DNA of 40,513 nt from Verrucomicrobiota bacterium (GTDB taxonomy: Bacteria > Verrucomicrobiota > Verrucomicrobiia > Limisphaerales > SIBE01). Location of the stretch: NCBI GenBank assembly GCA_021733945.1, contig JAIPJX010000029.1:1-40513 (forward strand), read 5' to 3'. Position 1 is the first letter of the stretch, and each line of letters starts with the position of its first letter. A program made the position numbers and the translations under genes. This document shows, piece after piece, positions 15,468-23,807 of the stretch. A model generated the notes under the pieces. The model was not told where the DNA came from. It worked only from the letters and a program-made list of their open reading frames with translations, and did not search any database.

Positions 15468-16073
15468 ATGCCCGATTCCAACGTGACGAACGGAAAGACG
15501 GTATCGGAACTCAGAAACCATGCCTGGTTTCCATGGGTGAGCCTGGCGTTGATGCTGCTCCTGACCGCCGTCCAGCTCCGGATGCAGGGCCGCCTGTGGA
15601 TCGCGGCCTCAGGAAAGATTCTTCCATGGGTGAGCGACACCTTCAGCGCGGAGAATTCCCAGCACGTTCTGGATCCCTACAGTTTCTCGCACCTGCAGCA
15701 CGGGCTTTTCTTCTTCTTCCTGTTGCTCCCGCTGTGTCCCCGTCTGACGTGGTCCTGGAGATTCTTCGTTTCAGCCACTCTGGAAGCCGGATGGGAGGTT
15801 CTGGAGAACTCGGCGTTTATCATCGAACGATACCGGAATGAAACCGCCGCGTTTGGTTACACAGGGGATACCATCCTGAACTCAATGTCCGATGTCGCCT
15901 GCTGCAGCGCGGGTTTCGCACTCGCCTATCTGCTGGGTGCCAAACGAACCCTGGTTCTCTTCCTGGTGATTGAAGTCTCGATGATTGCGTCCATCAAAGA
16001 CAGTCTGCTGATCAACGTGATCATGCTGATTCACCCGTTCCAGGCGATCAAGGACTGGCAACTGGGAGTCTGA
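15468..16073 (+). CDS. DUF2585 family membrane protein
   Basis: A 201-residue inner-membrane protein. The ATG at 15468 was preferred because the upstream in-frame part overlaps gmhB. It has about five hydrophobic segments (roughly 20-37, 70-90, 92-112, 140-160 and 163-185). Diagnostic stretches are SFSHLQHGLFFFFLLLPL, EAGWEVLENSAFIIERYRNETAAFGYTGDTILNS and MSDVACCSAGF, matching the UPF0314/DUF2585 family. The acidic and His residues in WEVLENS and GYTGD could form a site, but the function is unknown. It lies 47 bases after gmhB on the same strand and may be the last gene of that operon. Confidence 0.8.
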   Translation: MPDSNVTNGKTVSELRNHAWFPWVSLALMLLLTAVQLRMQGRLWIAASGKILPWVSDTFSAENSQHVLDPYSFSHLQHGLFFFFLLLPLCPRLTWSWRFFVSATLEAGWEVLENSAFIIERYRNETAAFGYTGDTILNSMSDVACCSAGFALAYLLGAKRTLVLFLVIEVSMIASIKDSLLINVIMLIHPFQAIKDWQLGV

Positions 16074-16093
16074 AGTCCCATCGGCCGCACGGG

Positions 16094-16136
16094 GTGCCTC
16101 GCGCTGCGAGGCACTGTCGGTCGCAGCGCGACCGAC
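16094..16136. repeat. REPIN-like pair of 9-3-9 hairpins
   Basis: Two 21-base hairpins lie 1 base apart. The first (16094-16114) has outer arms GTGCC/GGCAC around TCGC-GCT-GCGA. The second (16116-16136) has outer arms GTCGG/CCGAC around TCGC-AGC-GCGA. The loops GCT and AGC show that they point in opposite directions. Core and geometry are constant while the outer five base pairs vary with full complementarity. A third copy sits at 39015-39035. Inverted REP pairs are called REPINs and are mobilised by RAYT proteins such as that at 5021-6034. Confidence 0.75.
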
Positions 16137-16202
16137 TCCACCCAGTCCACCCAACAAGCTTCATTCAGGGGGGGTCACACAATCGCCAGATCTTCGACTG
16201 CG

Positions 16203-16275
16203 ACTGTCCTCTGCGGCTTCCCAGCGCGTTGGCAACCCCAAAAGCGGCAGAGGACTGCCGCACTCCATGACGCTG
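16203..16275. repeat. AAGCGGCAGAGGACT-family repeat, copy 2 with inverted partner
   Basis: Bases 16239-16275 carry AAGCGGCAGAGGACTGCCGC followed by ACTCCATGACGC. An imperfect inverted partner at about 16203-16220 has a reverse complement reading AAGCCGCAGAGGACAGTC. The unit matches the copy at 105-139. Confidence 0.6.
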
Positions 16276-16395
16276 TCGCGAACCTGCCAAAGACCGGAGC
16301 GGTTGGCAAACCGTCCCGAACCGCGGTGGCACGGGAACCGGTTTTTTCATGCTTTGGAGTTAGCCAGCCCGGAACAACTGGAGTAGAGTGGGCCC

Positions 16396-16812
16396 ATGTC
16401 AAAAGCGGCTCACATTGTTTTGTATGATGATCAGTGCCCGTTGTGCACCTTTCAGATGAGGGTGCTGACCTGGCTGGATTGGCTCAACACAATCACCCTG
16501 CTTCCGCTCTCCCATCCAAACGCCTCCCTGGTAGCTCCACAGGTCACGCGCGAGGATTTGCTCGAGGCCATTCATTGTGTGACGCCGGAAAAGAAGATCC
16601 ACCGGGGTGCCCGGTGTCTCCGCTTCGTCGGAATGCGCATACCGCTGCTGGTTCCGATGGCACTGTTTCTCTGGATTCCCGGGGTGATCTTCATCGCCGA
16701 AAAAGTCTATCAATGGATCAGCCGGAACCGCCATTTGTTGAGTCGCCTGTTCGGCTGCAAGGAAGCCTGCTCCATCATGCCCGCGCGAAAACGCGGGACG
16801 GACGTTCTCTGA
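16396..16812 (+). CDS. DCC-family (DUF393) thiol-disulfide oxidoreductase-like protein
   Basis: A 138-residue protein with the family's N-terminal motif: IVLYDDQCPLCTFQMRVLTWLD (residues 7-28) contains the YDxxCxLC dithiol of thioredoxin-like DUF393 proteins. Typical later parts are the domain's LLPLSHPNA segment and a hydrophobic stretch near 78-102 (IPLLVPMALFLWIPGVIFIA), which may be membrane-embedded. Two further cysteines lie in the tail (GCKEACSIMP). A redox role is inferred from the CxxC, but substrates of the family are little known. It ends 61 bases before the triterpene-cyclase-like gene on the same strand. Confidence 0.85.
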   Translation: MSKAAHIVLYDDQCPLCTFQMRVLTWLDWLNTITLLPLSHPNASLVAPQVTREDLLEAIHCVTPEKKIHRGARCLRFVGMRIPLLVPMALFLWIPGVIFIAEKVYQWISRNRHLLSRLFGCKEACSIMPARKRGTDVL

Positions 16813-16873
16813 ACGCGAGGGTCGCATGCCGCAGAGGGAGTCGGCGGTCCTCCCGTGCGCAGTGACTGGGGCT

Positions 16874-18853
16874 ATGGATACGGAACATGCATCTGGCTGG
16901 ATCAATCGGTTTGCCCGGGCCCGATCTCTGGCAAACACGCACCTGCTGAACCTGCGCAATTCCCGTGGCCACTGGGAAGGCGAACTCTCGAGCAGCGCAC
17001 TCTCGACAGCCACCGCGGTCTGTGCTCTGGCATTGGTGGCACGCCACGGAGCTCCAGGCGATCCCGAACCGGAAGCCTTCACACAGGGCGGATTGCGCTG
17101 GCTGGCCGCCCATCAAAATCAGGACGGCGGCTGGGGCGACACGCCGATCAGCAAAAGCAACATCAGCACGACGGCGCTCTGTTGGGCGGCATTCGGTGCC
17201 GTGAACGGGGGGGACGCACAGTATCCGGAAACCGTGCAACACGCTGCAACGTGGTTGATCCGCCATGCGGGTGGGATCACCCCAGGGCATCTTGCCCCCG
17301 CAATCGTTCAAAGATACGGCAAGGACCGAACGTTCTCCGTACCAATTCTGACGATGTGCGCGCTGTCGGGGCGTCTGGGAATCGGGAAAGAAGCCTGGCG
17401 CTGGGTGCTTGCACTGCCCTTTGAACTTGCCGCATTTCCCCACCCGTTCTACGCCGCCCTGCGTTTGCCGGTTGTCAGCTATGCGCTTCCCGCCCTGATC
17501 GCCATTGGGCAGACCCGGCACCATCATCTGCCATCGGGCAATCCCATCATCCGGGCGGTTCGCACTCTGGTCGCAGGCCGCACGCTCAGGGTTCTCGCGC
17601 AGATTCAGCCGACCGGCGGCGGTTTCCTGGAAGCCACCCCGCTGACCAGTTTCGTCGTGATGAGCCTCGCGCCAATGGGATTGACCGGGCACCCGGTCGT
17701 CCGGGAGGGAGTCGCTTTCCTGCGACGCTCGGTGCGACCGGACGGAAGCTGGCCCATCGACACCAATCTTGCGACCTGGACCACGACCCTTTCGGTCAAC
17801 GCCCTTTTGGAAAACTCGGATGAAACAAACCATCCGGCATCAACCGGGACCGGGGGGCCGGGATTGTCTCCCGAAGAACTGGACGTGATCCGAACCTGGA
17901 TCCTGGAACAACAATACCTCGAGGAACACCCTTACACCCACGCCCCTCCCGGAGCCTGGGCGTGGACCGACCTGCCGGGAGGAGTGCCGGACGCCGATGA
18001 CACCGCAGGCGCACTCCTGGCGCTCCGCCATCTGGCTGGAAGCAAAGCATCCAACCACGAGGCCGCCCTCCGGGGTGTCACCTGGCTCCTGAACATCCAG
18101 AATCGCGATGGAGGAATCCCAACCTTCTGCCGCGGATGGGGAGCGCTTCCGTTCGACCGAAGTTCTCCGGATCTGACCGCACACGCACTCCGGGCGTGGA
18201 TGGCCTGGCGTCCGGAATGTCCGCCGCACCTGATCCGTCGGATCGATCGTGGGATTCGCAAAGCGACGGCCTACCTGTGCCGCACCCAGCGAGGCGACGG
18301 CTCCTGGATCCCACTCTGGTTCGGGAATCAGCATACCGCCGAAGATGAAAACCCGGTTTATGGAACCGCGCGAGTCTTGTGCGCACTTGCCGTGTTTGGG
18401 ATCACGGACGACGCAAGAGGAAACTCGAATACGTCCCGGTTGTGGGTCGCGTCCGAAGAATCCGAACTTCGTAAAGCCACGCAGCGTGCCGCGAATTGGT
18501 TTGTCGCCTCCCAGCACACGGATGGAAGCTGGGGCGGTTCCGAACCAAGCGAAGCGTCGGTCGAGGAAACCGCACTGGCCGTGGAATCCCTGGCGGCAGT
18601 CCTGAAAGGAATCCCTGCAGGGAACCTGAGCGAAGAGACCCGATCCATGGAAACGGCACTGAAACGCGGTGCGGAATGGTTGATGGACCGTGTGGAACAG
18701 GGAACCTGGGAACAACCTTCACCGATCGGATTCTATTTCGCCAAACTCTGGTATTTCGAAAAACTGTATCCCGTATCGTTCACCGTCGCCGCCCTGAACC
18801 GCGTCAGCCCGGTGGCCTCGCGCATCGCGAACCGGAGTGACCCGGCGCTCTGA
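16874..18853 (+). CDS. Squalene-hopene cyclase-like protein
   Basis: A 659-residue alpha/alpha-barrel protein of the triterpene cyclase family. The start at 16874 gives MDTEHASGW, and the upstream codons are not family-like. QW-type repeats include QNQDGGWGD (81-89), RPDGSWPI near 288-295, NRDGGIPTF near 410-418, QRGDGSWIPLWFG near 472-484 and TDGSWGGSEPS later. The catalytic motif is DADDTA (373-378), equivalent to DxDDTA of squalene-hopene cyclases, with SSPDLTAHALRAW near 430-442. That favours a protonation-type cyclase over an oxidosqualene cyclase. The N-terminal repeat region is less conserved, so the substrate could be another polyprene. No hpnC, hpnD or hpnE gene is nearby. It converges on rsmD with 15 bases between. 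Confidence 0.82.
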   Translation: MDTEHASGWINRFARARSLANTHLLNLRNSRGHWEGELSSSALSTATAVCALALVARHGAPGDPEPEAFTQGGLRWLAAHQNQDGGWGDTPISKSNISTTALCWAAFGAVNGGDAQYPETVQHAATWLIRHAGGITPGHLAPAIVQRYGKDRTFSVPILTMCALSGRLGIGKEAWRWVLALPFELAAFPHPFYAALRLPVVSYALPALIAIGQTRHHHLPSGNPIIRAVRTLVAGRTLRVLAQIQPTGGGFLEATPLTSFVVMSLAPMGLTGHPVVREGVAFLRRSVRPDGSWPIDTNLATWTTTLSVNALLENSDETNHPASTGTGGPGLSPEELDVIRTWILEQQYLEEHPYTHAPPGAWAWTDLPGGVPDADDTAGALLALRHLAGSKASNHEAALRGVTWLLNIQNRDGGIPTFCRGWGALPFDRSSPDLTAHALRAWMAWRPECPPHLIRRIDRGIRKATAYLCRTQRGDGSWIPLWFGNQHTAEDENPVYGTARVLCALAVFGITDDARGNSNTSRLWVASEESELRKATQRAANWFVASQHTDGSWGGSEPSEASVEETALAVESLAAVLKGIPAGNLSEETRSMETALKRGAEWLMDRVEQGTWEQPSPIGFYFAKLWYFEKLYPVSFTVAALNRVSPVASRIANRSDPAL

Positions 18854-18868
18854 CCCATTCGACGGCCC

Positions 18869-19471
18869 TCACTCACCTTCCGGCATTGCATCCGGATCCA
18901 CCGCTCCGAGGAAACGCATGACCGTGTCTCCGTGCCGCATGAACTTGAACTCCTCCCAATAAACGAGCGGACTGAGCGTATCGCGTTTGGTGTGCCCAAG
19001 CACGAACCGGCCGCCAGGGTTCAGGAGGGTCGGGAGATGGGGATCATCCAGCAGCCGCTGGGCGAAGGAGGTGGATCGGGTTCCCACGTTCTTGTCCCCG
19101 TAAGGTGGATCGGCAAGGATGAGGTCGAACCGGCGTTGTGCTGCGGACAACTGTTGAATCGCCGTGAACGCGTCCTGGATCCGGAGCTCGAAGGTGTGTG
19201 GATCAATCCGTGTGAGCGCGAGGTTCGTACGGATCATCCGGGCCGGGCGTTCGGCCTTCTCGACGCAGACCGCGTGGATGGAACCCCGGCTGAGGCATTC
19301 GAGGCTGAGGGCGGCGGTACCGCCAAACAGCTCCAGGACCCGGGCACCGATGACACGCTCGCCAAGGCTGTTGAACACAGCCTGACGCACCAGGTCCGGG
19401 GTGGGCCGCACCTCGAGTCCCTTAGGGACCTTGAGGAGAGTGCCTCCCGCTGTTCCTCCAATGATTCGCAT
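18869..19471 (-). CDS. rsmD: 16S rRNA (guanine-N2)-methyltransferase RsmD
   Basis: A 200-residue class I SAM methyltransferase that methylates G966 (E. coli numbering) of 16S rRNA. It starts MRIIGGTAGGTLLKVPKGLEVRPTPDLVRQAVFNSL, the characteristic RsmD opening. The SAM loop is VLELFGGTAALSLECLSRGS near 45-64, where most members have FAGTGALG. The catalytic motif is LILADPPYGDK near 117-127, the DPPY signature of base N-methyltransferases. Length is normal. It lies downstream of gap on the same strand but is separated by a strong terminator, so it probably has its own promoter within about 60 bases. Confidence 0.93.
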   Translation of the reverse strand: MRIIGGTAGGTLLKVPKGLEVRPTPDLVRQAVFNSLGERVIGARVLELFGGTAALSLECLSRGSIHAVCVEKAERPARMIRTNLALTRIDPHTFELRIQDAFTAIQQLSAAQRRFDLILADPPYGDKNVGTRSTSFAQRLLDDPHLPTLLNPGGRFVLGHTKRDTLSPLVYWEEFKFMRHGDTVMRFLGAVDPDAMPEGE

Positions 19472-19482
19472 GGTCCGAGGAT

Positions 19483-19516
19483 AAAAAAACGGCGGCCCGG
19501 ATGCGAGCCGCCGTTT
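19483..19516 (-). terminator. Intrinsic terminator of gap
   Basis: On the minus strand a 10-bp GC-rich stem (plus-strand arms 19487-19496 and 19507-19516, AAACGGCGGC/GCCGCCGTTT) with a 10-base loop is followed by a U-run from the A7 at 19483-19489. It lies 17 bases past the gap stop. Confidence 0.9.
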
Positions 19517-19532
19517 CTGAAAGGTGCGGGAC

Positions 19533-20621
<1,089 letters not shown>

Positions 20622-20686
20622 TCAAGTCAATAGAGCGGGCATGTTAACGGCGTTCGATCCACCGTCAACGCTGAATTAAAGCGCGA

Positions 20687-21235
20687 TCAGGCCAGATTCC
20701 TCCGGGCCACCCACCATCCCGCCACGGCACCCGCCAGGTGCCCTTCCCATGAGACCCGCCCTGCTTGGGGTAACACACCGTAAAAGATCCCGCCATACAA
20801 GACAACTACCGCGAGCGAGATGAATGCGGTGGTCCAGCTCCGCACCCACCACCCGGCACAAATCAGATAGACCGCGAGGCCGTAAATCAGCGAGCTCGCC
20901 CCGATATGAACCGCGCCGCCACGGCCGATCAGCCAGGTACCCAGGCCACTCGCAATCCAGATCGCGCACAGCGTCTGCATCGGCCTGTACCGGGGGTTCA
21001 GGAAGAGCGCGCTCAGCAGGAAGAAGAGCGGGGCGGCGTTGGCCAGCAAATGGGGCGCCCCGGCGTGCAGGAGCGGACTCAGCCCCACCCCCACCAGTCC
21101 GTGCAGCGTTCGGGGCGCGATTCCGAACCGATCCAGCCCGAGTTGAAACAAGAGGTCGAGCGCTTCCAGCAGGATCATCAGCCCCACCAAAGCCCCACTG
21201 CGGGAGACGGCCTGCGTTAAGGTCTGTTTTGCCAA
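20687..21235 (-). CDS. Rhomboid family intramembrane serine protease
   Basis: A 182-residue six-TM protein. Rhomboid features: HAGAPHLLANAAPLFFLL (about residues 57-74), with the His and Asn of TM2; HIGASSLIYGLAVYL near 109-123, where GASS supplies the serine nucleophile (GxSx); and a last helix WEGHLAGAVAGWW near 163-175 carrying the catalytic His. The protein is a compact six-TM form with no extra domain. Targets are unknown. It lies upstream of gap on the same strand with 104 bases between and downstream of the ftsB-like gene by 89 bases. Confidence 0.85.
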   Translation of the reverse strand: MAKQTLTQAVSRSGALVGLMILLEALDLLFQLGLDRFGIAPRTLHGLVGVGLSPLLHAGAPHLLANAAPLFFLLSALFLNPRYRPMQTLCAIWIASGLGTWLIGRGGAVHIGASSLIYGLAVYLICAGWWVRSWTTAFISLAVVVLYGGIFYGVLPQAGRVSWEGHLAGAVAGWWVARRNLA

Positions 21236-21324
21236 AGTCCTTCGGTGTTTGATCGAAAAAAGCCTGAAGAACCGCGAATGGGCGGGGATCGTGCCCTCCG
21301 AACCAAGACGCAGAAACCGGTGGC

Positions 21325-21648
21325 TCAGCGCCGAGTGCCCCTGAGGGTTCGGGGCGGTTCGAAGCGAATCATGGTTTCCCCGGGTTTTACAAACCCGAGC
21401 TTTTCGCGAGCCACCCGTTCGACCGCTCTGGGATCGGTGCGCAACGCCATGACCTGTGCGTCGATCCGATGCGCCAGACGCTCTTCACGCTGGACTTCGG
21501 CTTCCAATCGCAGGATGCCTTTGCGCCATTCCTGATTGCTCTTGATGAGGGGAAGATACCAGACGCCAACACCGGAGACACATGCAAGGCAAAGCAGAAC
21601 TCCGATGACACGGTTCAACCTGCCCCATATTCCGACGTCGACGTTCAT
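21325..21648 (-). CDS. ftsB: FtsB/DivIC-type cell-division protein
   Basis: A 107-residue bitopic membrane protein. It has a short cytoplasmic N-terminus, one TM segment (about 13-31, VIGVLLCLACVSGVGVWYL), a coiled-coil-like stretch (about 35-65, NQEWRKGILRLEAEVQREERLAHRI), then DPRAVERVAREKLGFVKPGETMIRF, the characteristic septum-formation-initiator ending (R-E-x-L-G-(F/Y)xxPGE). FtsB/DivIC forms a complex with FtsL and FtsQ/DivIB to activate septal peptidoglycan synthesis. The short Arg-rich tail after that motif is variable. Its usual neighbour eno is not in the window. Confidence 0.85.
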   Translation of the reverse strand: MNVDVGIWGRLNRVIGVLLCLACVSGVGVWYLPLIKSNQEWRKGILRLEAEVQREERLAHRIDAQVMALRTDPRAVERVAREKLGFVKPGETMIRFEPPRTLRGTRR

Positions 21649-21701
21649 GGTTCAGAATGAATCACGAATTGACCCCATTGAAAAGCACTGAGTTTGACCG
21701 A

Positions 21702-22076
21702 TTATTTGAGCACCTTGTGCCACGATCGAAGCACGCCTTCTTTCGAAAACACGAGCCGCAAATAACGGTCCGGAGTCGGAGTGTCGGCATAATGCACCAC
21801 CCACGGACTCCCGTAGTAACGAACGCCACCGACAGGACTGAAACTGCCGCGCGAATACCCCCTCACGGTGAGCCATTCAACCACGGTGGTTCCATCGGTC
21901 AGCTTGGCTTCCTTATCGGGCGGGCCAAAGTCCAGGATCGCCTGATCCATGGTGTAGTCACCCACACGATTGTCCCAATCAACGTTCGCCGTGGCGCACC
22001 CGACACCCGACAAAGTGATGAATAAAAGGCAGGAGCACCCAATCAACCGAAGCACCCAGGCATCAAGCGTCTTCAT
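21702..22076 (-). CDS. Small predicted lipoprotein of unknown function
   Basis: A 124-residue protein beginning at the ATG at 22076 (MKTLDAWVLRLIGCSCLLFITLSGVGC), an N-terminal signal peptide with Cys27 as a possible lipidation site; the lipobox (GVGC) is imperfect, so ordinary Sec cleavage cannot be excluded. The mature part contains DYTMDQAILDFGPPDKEAKLTDGTTVVEWLT, resembling the repeat-like GPPD...GxxxxxW pattern of small envelope proteins, and ends in a predicted beta-strand region. The longer upstream in-frame extension was rejected. It is divergent from the citramalate synthase gene, 132 bases away. Confidence 0.72.
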   Translation of the reverse strand: MKTLDAWVLRLIGCSCLLFITLSGVGCATANVDWDNRVGDYTMDQAILDFGPPDKEAKLTDGTTVVEWLTVRGYSRGSFSPVGGVRYYGSPWVVHYADTPTPDRYLRLVFSKEGVLRSWHKVLK

Positions 22077-22208
22077 GGGCTCAGCATAGGCGCTCGCACC
22101 GCAAACGCAACGAAGAAACCACACATCCCGGCTCGTTCCGAGCACGTTTGAGCTTTGCAACGGCGCCTGGTTCGCTTAGAACGTCCGTTCCGCTCTTGCG
22201 GTTCTATT

Positions 22209-23768
22209 ATGAAAAATCGAGTCGAGATCTATGATACGACCCTGCGCGACGGCAGCCAGGGTGAGGGTGTCAACTTTTCGGTGGCGGACAAGCTCCGCCT
22301 GGCGGAGCGGATTGACGCTTTCGGCATGCACTACATTGAGGGTGGCTGGCCGGGATCCAACCCCAAGGACATCGAGTTTTTCGCCCAGGCCAGGACCCGC
22401 AAATGGAAGCATGCCCGCGTGGCGGCATTTGGTTCGACCCGGCGCAAGAACGTCGCGGTGGCCGACGACCCGCAGGTGCGGCTGCTGCTGGAAGCGGAAA
22501 CCCCGGTCGTGACGATCTTCGGCAAGACCTGGCTCCTCCACGTCAAGGAAGTCCTGCACACCTCGCCAGACGAGAACCTGGCCATGATCCGGGACACGAT
22601 CCGGTTCCTGAAGTCCAAGGGGAAATTTGTCATTTACGACGCCGAGCACGCTTTCGACGGATACAAGAACGATCCCGAATACGCCATCGCCACCTGGCAG
22701 GCTGCCGAACAGGGGGGTGCGGACACCGTTGTGCTGTGCGACACGAATGGAGGATCTCTTCCGGAGGAGGTCAGCCGGATCACGCAATCGGCCGGCGAAC
22801 ACTTAAAAACCGCCCTCGGCATCCATACGCACAACGACATCGGGCTGGGAGTCGCAAACGCGCTGGCCGGCATTGCGGCGGGTGCCACCCAGGTTCAGGG
22901 AACCATCAACGGCTACGGCGAACGGACCGGGAACTGCAATCTCACCACCGTCATCCCCAACCTGGCGCTCAAGCTCAATCTCAAATGCCTGCCGGTTGCA
23001 TCGATCCGCAAACTCAAGGAGCTTTCGCAATACGTCGATGAAATCGCCAACATCCGGCACGATCCCCGCCAGCCGTGGGTCGGCATCACCGCCTTCGCGC
23101 ACAAGGGAGGCATGCATGTCAACGCGGTTCAAAAGGTGGCCCACAGCTTCGAACACGCCAGCCCGGAGGTGGTCGGCAACAGCCGACGCATCCTGATCAG
23201 CGATCTGGCGGGGCGCAGCAACATCGTCATGAAGGCGCATGAGCTGGGATTCAAGATCGGCAACGAGACCCCGGAACTCAAGGGGATCCTCGCCCGGATC
23301 AAGGAACTGGAACATGAGGGTTACGAATTCGAGGCCGCCGAAGGCTCCCTCGCCCTGCTGATCCGGAAGATTCTGAAACGCCAGGAACCCCCGTTCACCG
23401 TGGAAGGGTATCATGTCTCCATGCGACGGGACGGCCCCGTCTCGGTCTGCCAGGCAACCATCAAGGTGCAGGTGGACGGTCAGACGGCCCACACGGTCGC
23501 CGAAGGGGACGGCCCGGTGAACGCGCTGGACGGCGCGATGCGCCTTGCCCTGGTCGGGTTTTACCCGAAACTCAAGAACGTGAAGCTCACCGACTACAAG
23601 GTGCGGATTCTCGACACCTCAACGGGCACGGCAGCCAAGACCCGGGTACTCATTCAATCCACGGACGGAAAAGAGGAGTGGGGAACAGTGGGTGCCAGCG
23701 ACAACATCATCGAAGCGAGCCTCCAGGCGCTGGTGGACAGCATGGAATACCGGTTGATGAAGAAATAG
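22209..23768 (+). CDS. cimA: Citramalate synthase
   Basis: A 519-residue DRE-TIM metallolyase of the CimA type. It condenses pyruvate and acetyl-CoA to (R)-citramalate on the threonine-independent isoleucine route. The start at 22209 gives MKNRVEIYDTTLRDGSQGEGVNFS, with the DTTLRDGxQ metal-site motif (8-16). YIEGGWPGSNPKD near 40-52 is the citramalate synthase form; IHTHNDIGLGVANAL near 206-220 holds the HxH ligands, and GTINGYGERTGNCNL near 231-245 follows. The C-terminal part from about 370 is the LeuA-type regulatory dimerisation domain. It is close in type to the CimA family found in bacteria such as Geobacter. It is separated from valS by 39 bases, so a branched-chain amino-acid transcript is plausible. 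Confidence 0.94.
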   Translation: MKNRVEIYDTTLRDGSQGEGVNFSVADKLRLAERIDAFGMHYIEGGWPGSNPKDIEFFAQARTRKWKHARVAAFGSTRRKNVAVADDPQVRLLLEAETPVVTIFGKTWLLHVKEVLHTSPDENLAMIRDTIRFLKSKGKFVIYDAEHAFDGYKNDPEYAIATWQAAEQGGADTVVLCDTNGGSLPEEVSRITQSAGEHLKTALGIHTHNDIGLGVANALAGIAAGATQVQGTINGYGERTGNCNLTTVIPNLALKLNLKCLPVASIRKLKELSQYVDEIANIRHDPRQPWVGITAFAHKGGMHVNAVQKVAHSFEHASPEVVGNSRRILISDLAGRSNIVMKAHELGFKIGNETPELKGILARIKELEHEGYEFEAAEGSLALLIRKILKRQEPPFTVEGYHVSMRRDGPVSVCQATIKVQVDGQTAHTVAEGDGPVNALDGAMRLALVGFYPKLKNVKLTDYKVRILDTSTGTAAKTRVLIQSTDGKEEWGTVGASDNIIEASLQALVDSMEYRLMKK

Positions 23769-23807
23769 CGGGTCTGCGGACCCAGGATCCTTTTAACCAC
23801 TCAACGC

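Larger units (their letters stand above)
16074..16395. other. Repeat-rich intergenic region
   Basis: 322 bases without a credible gene. It holds the head-to-head hairpin pair at 16094-16136 and an imperfect inverted repeat of the AAGCGGCAGAGGACT family (16203-16275), then AT-richer sequence with a T6 run at about 16341-16346 before the DCC gene. No strong promoter was identified. Confidence 0.7.
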
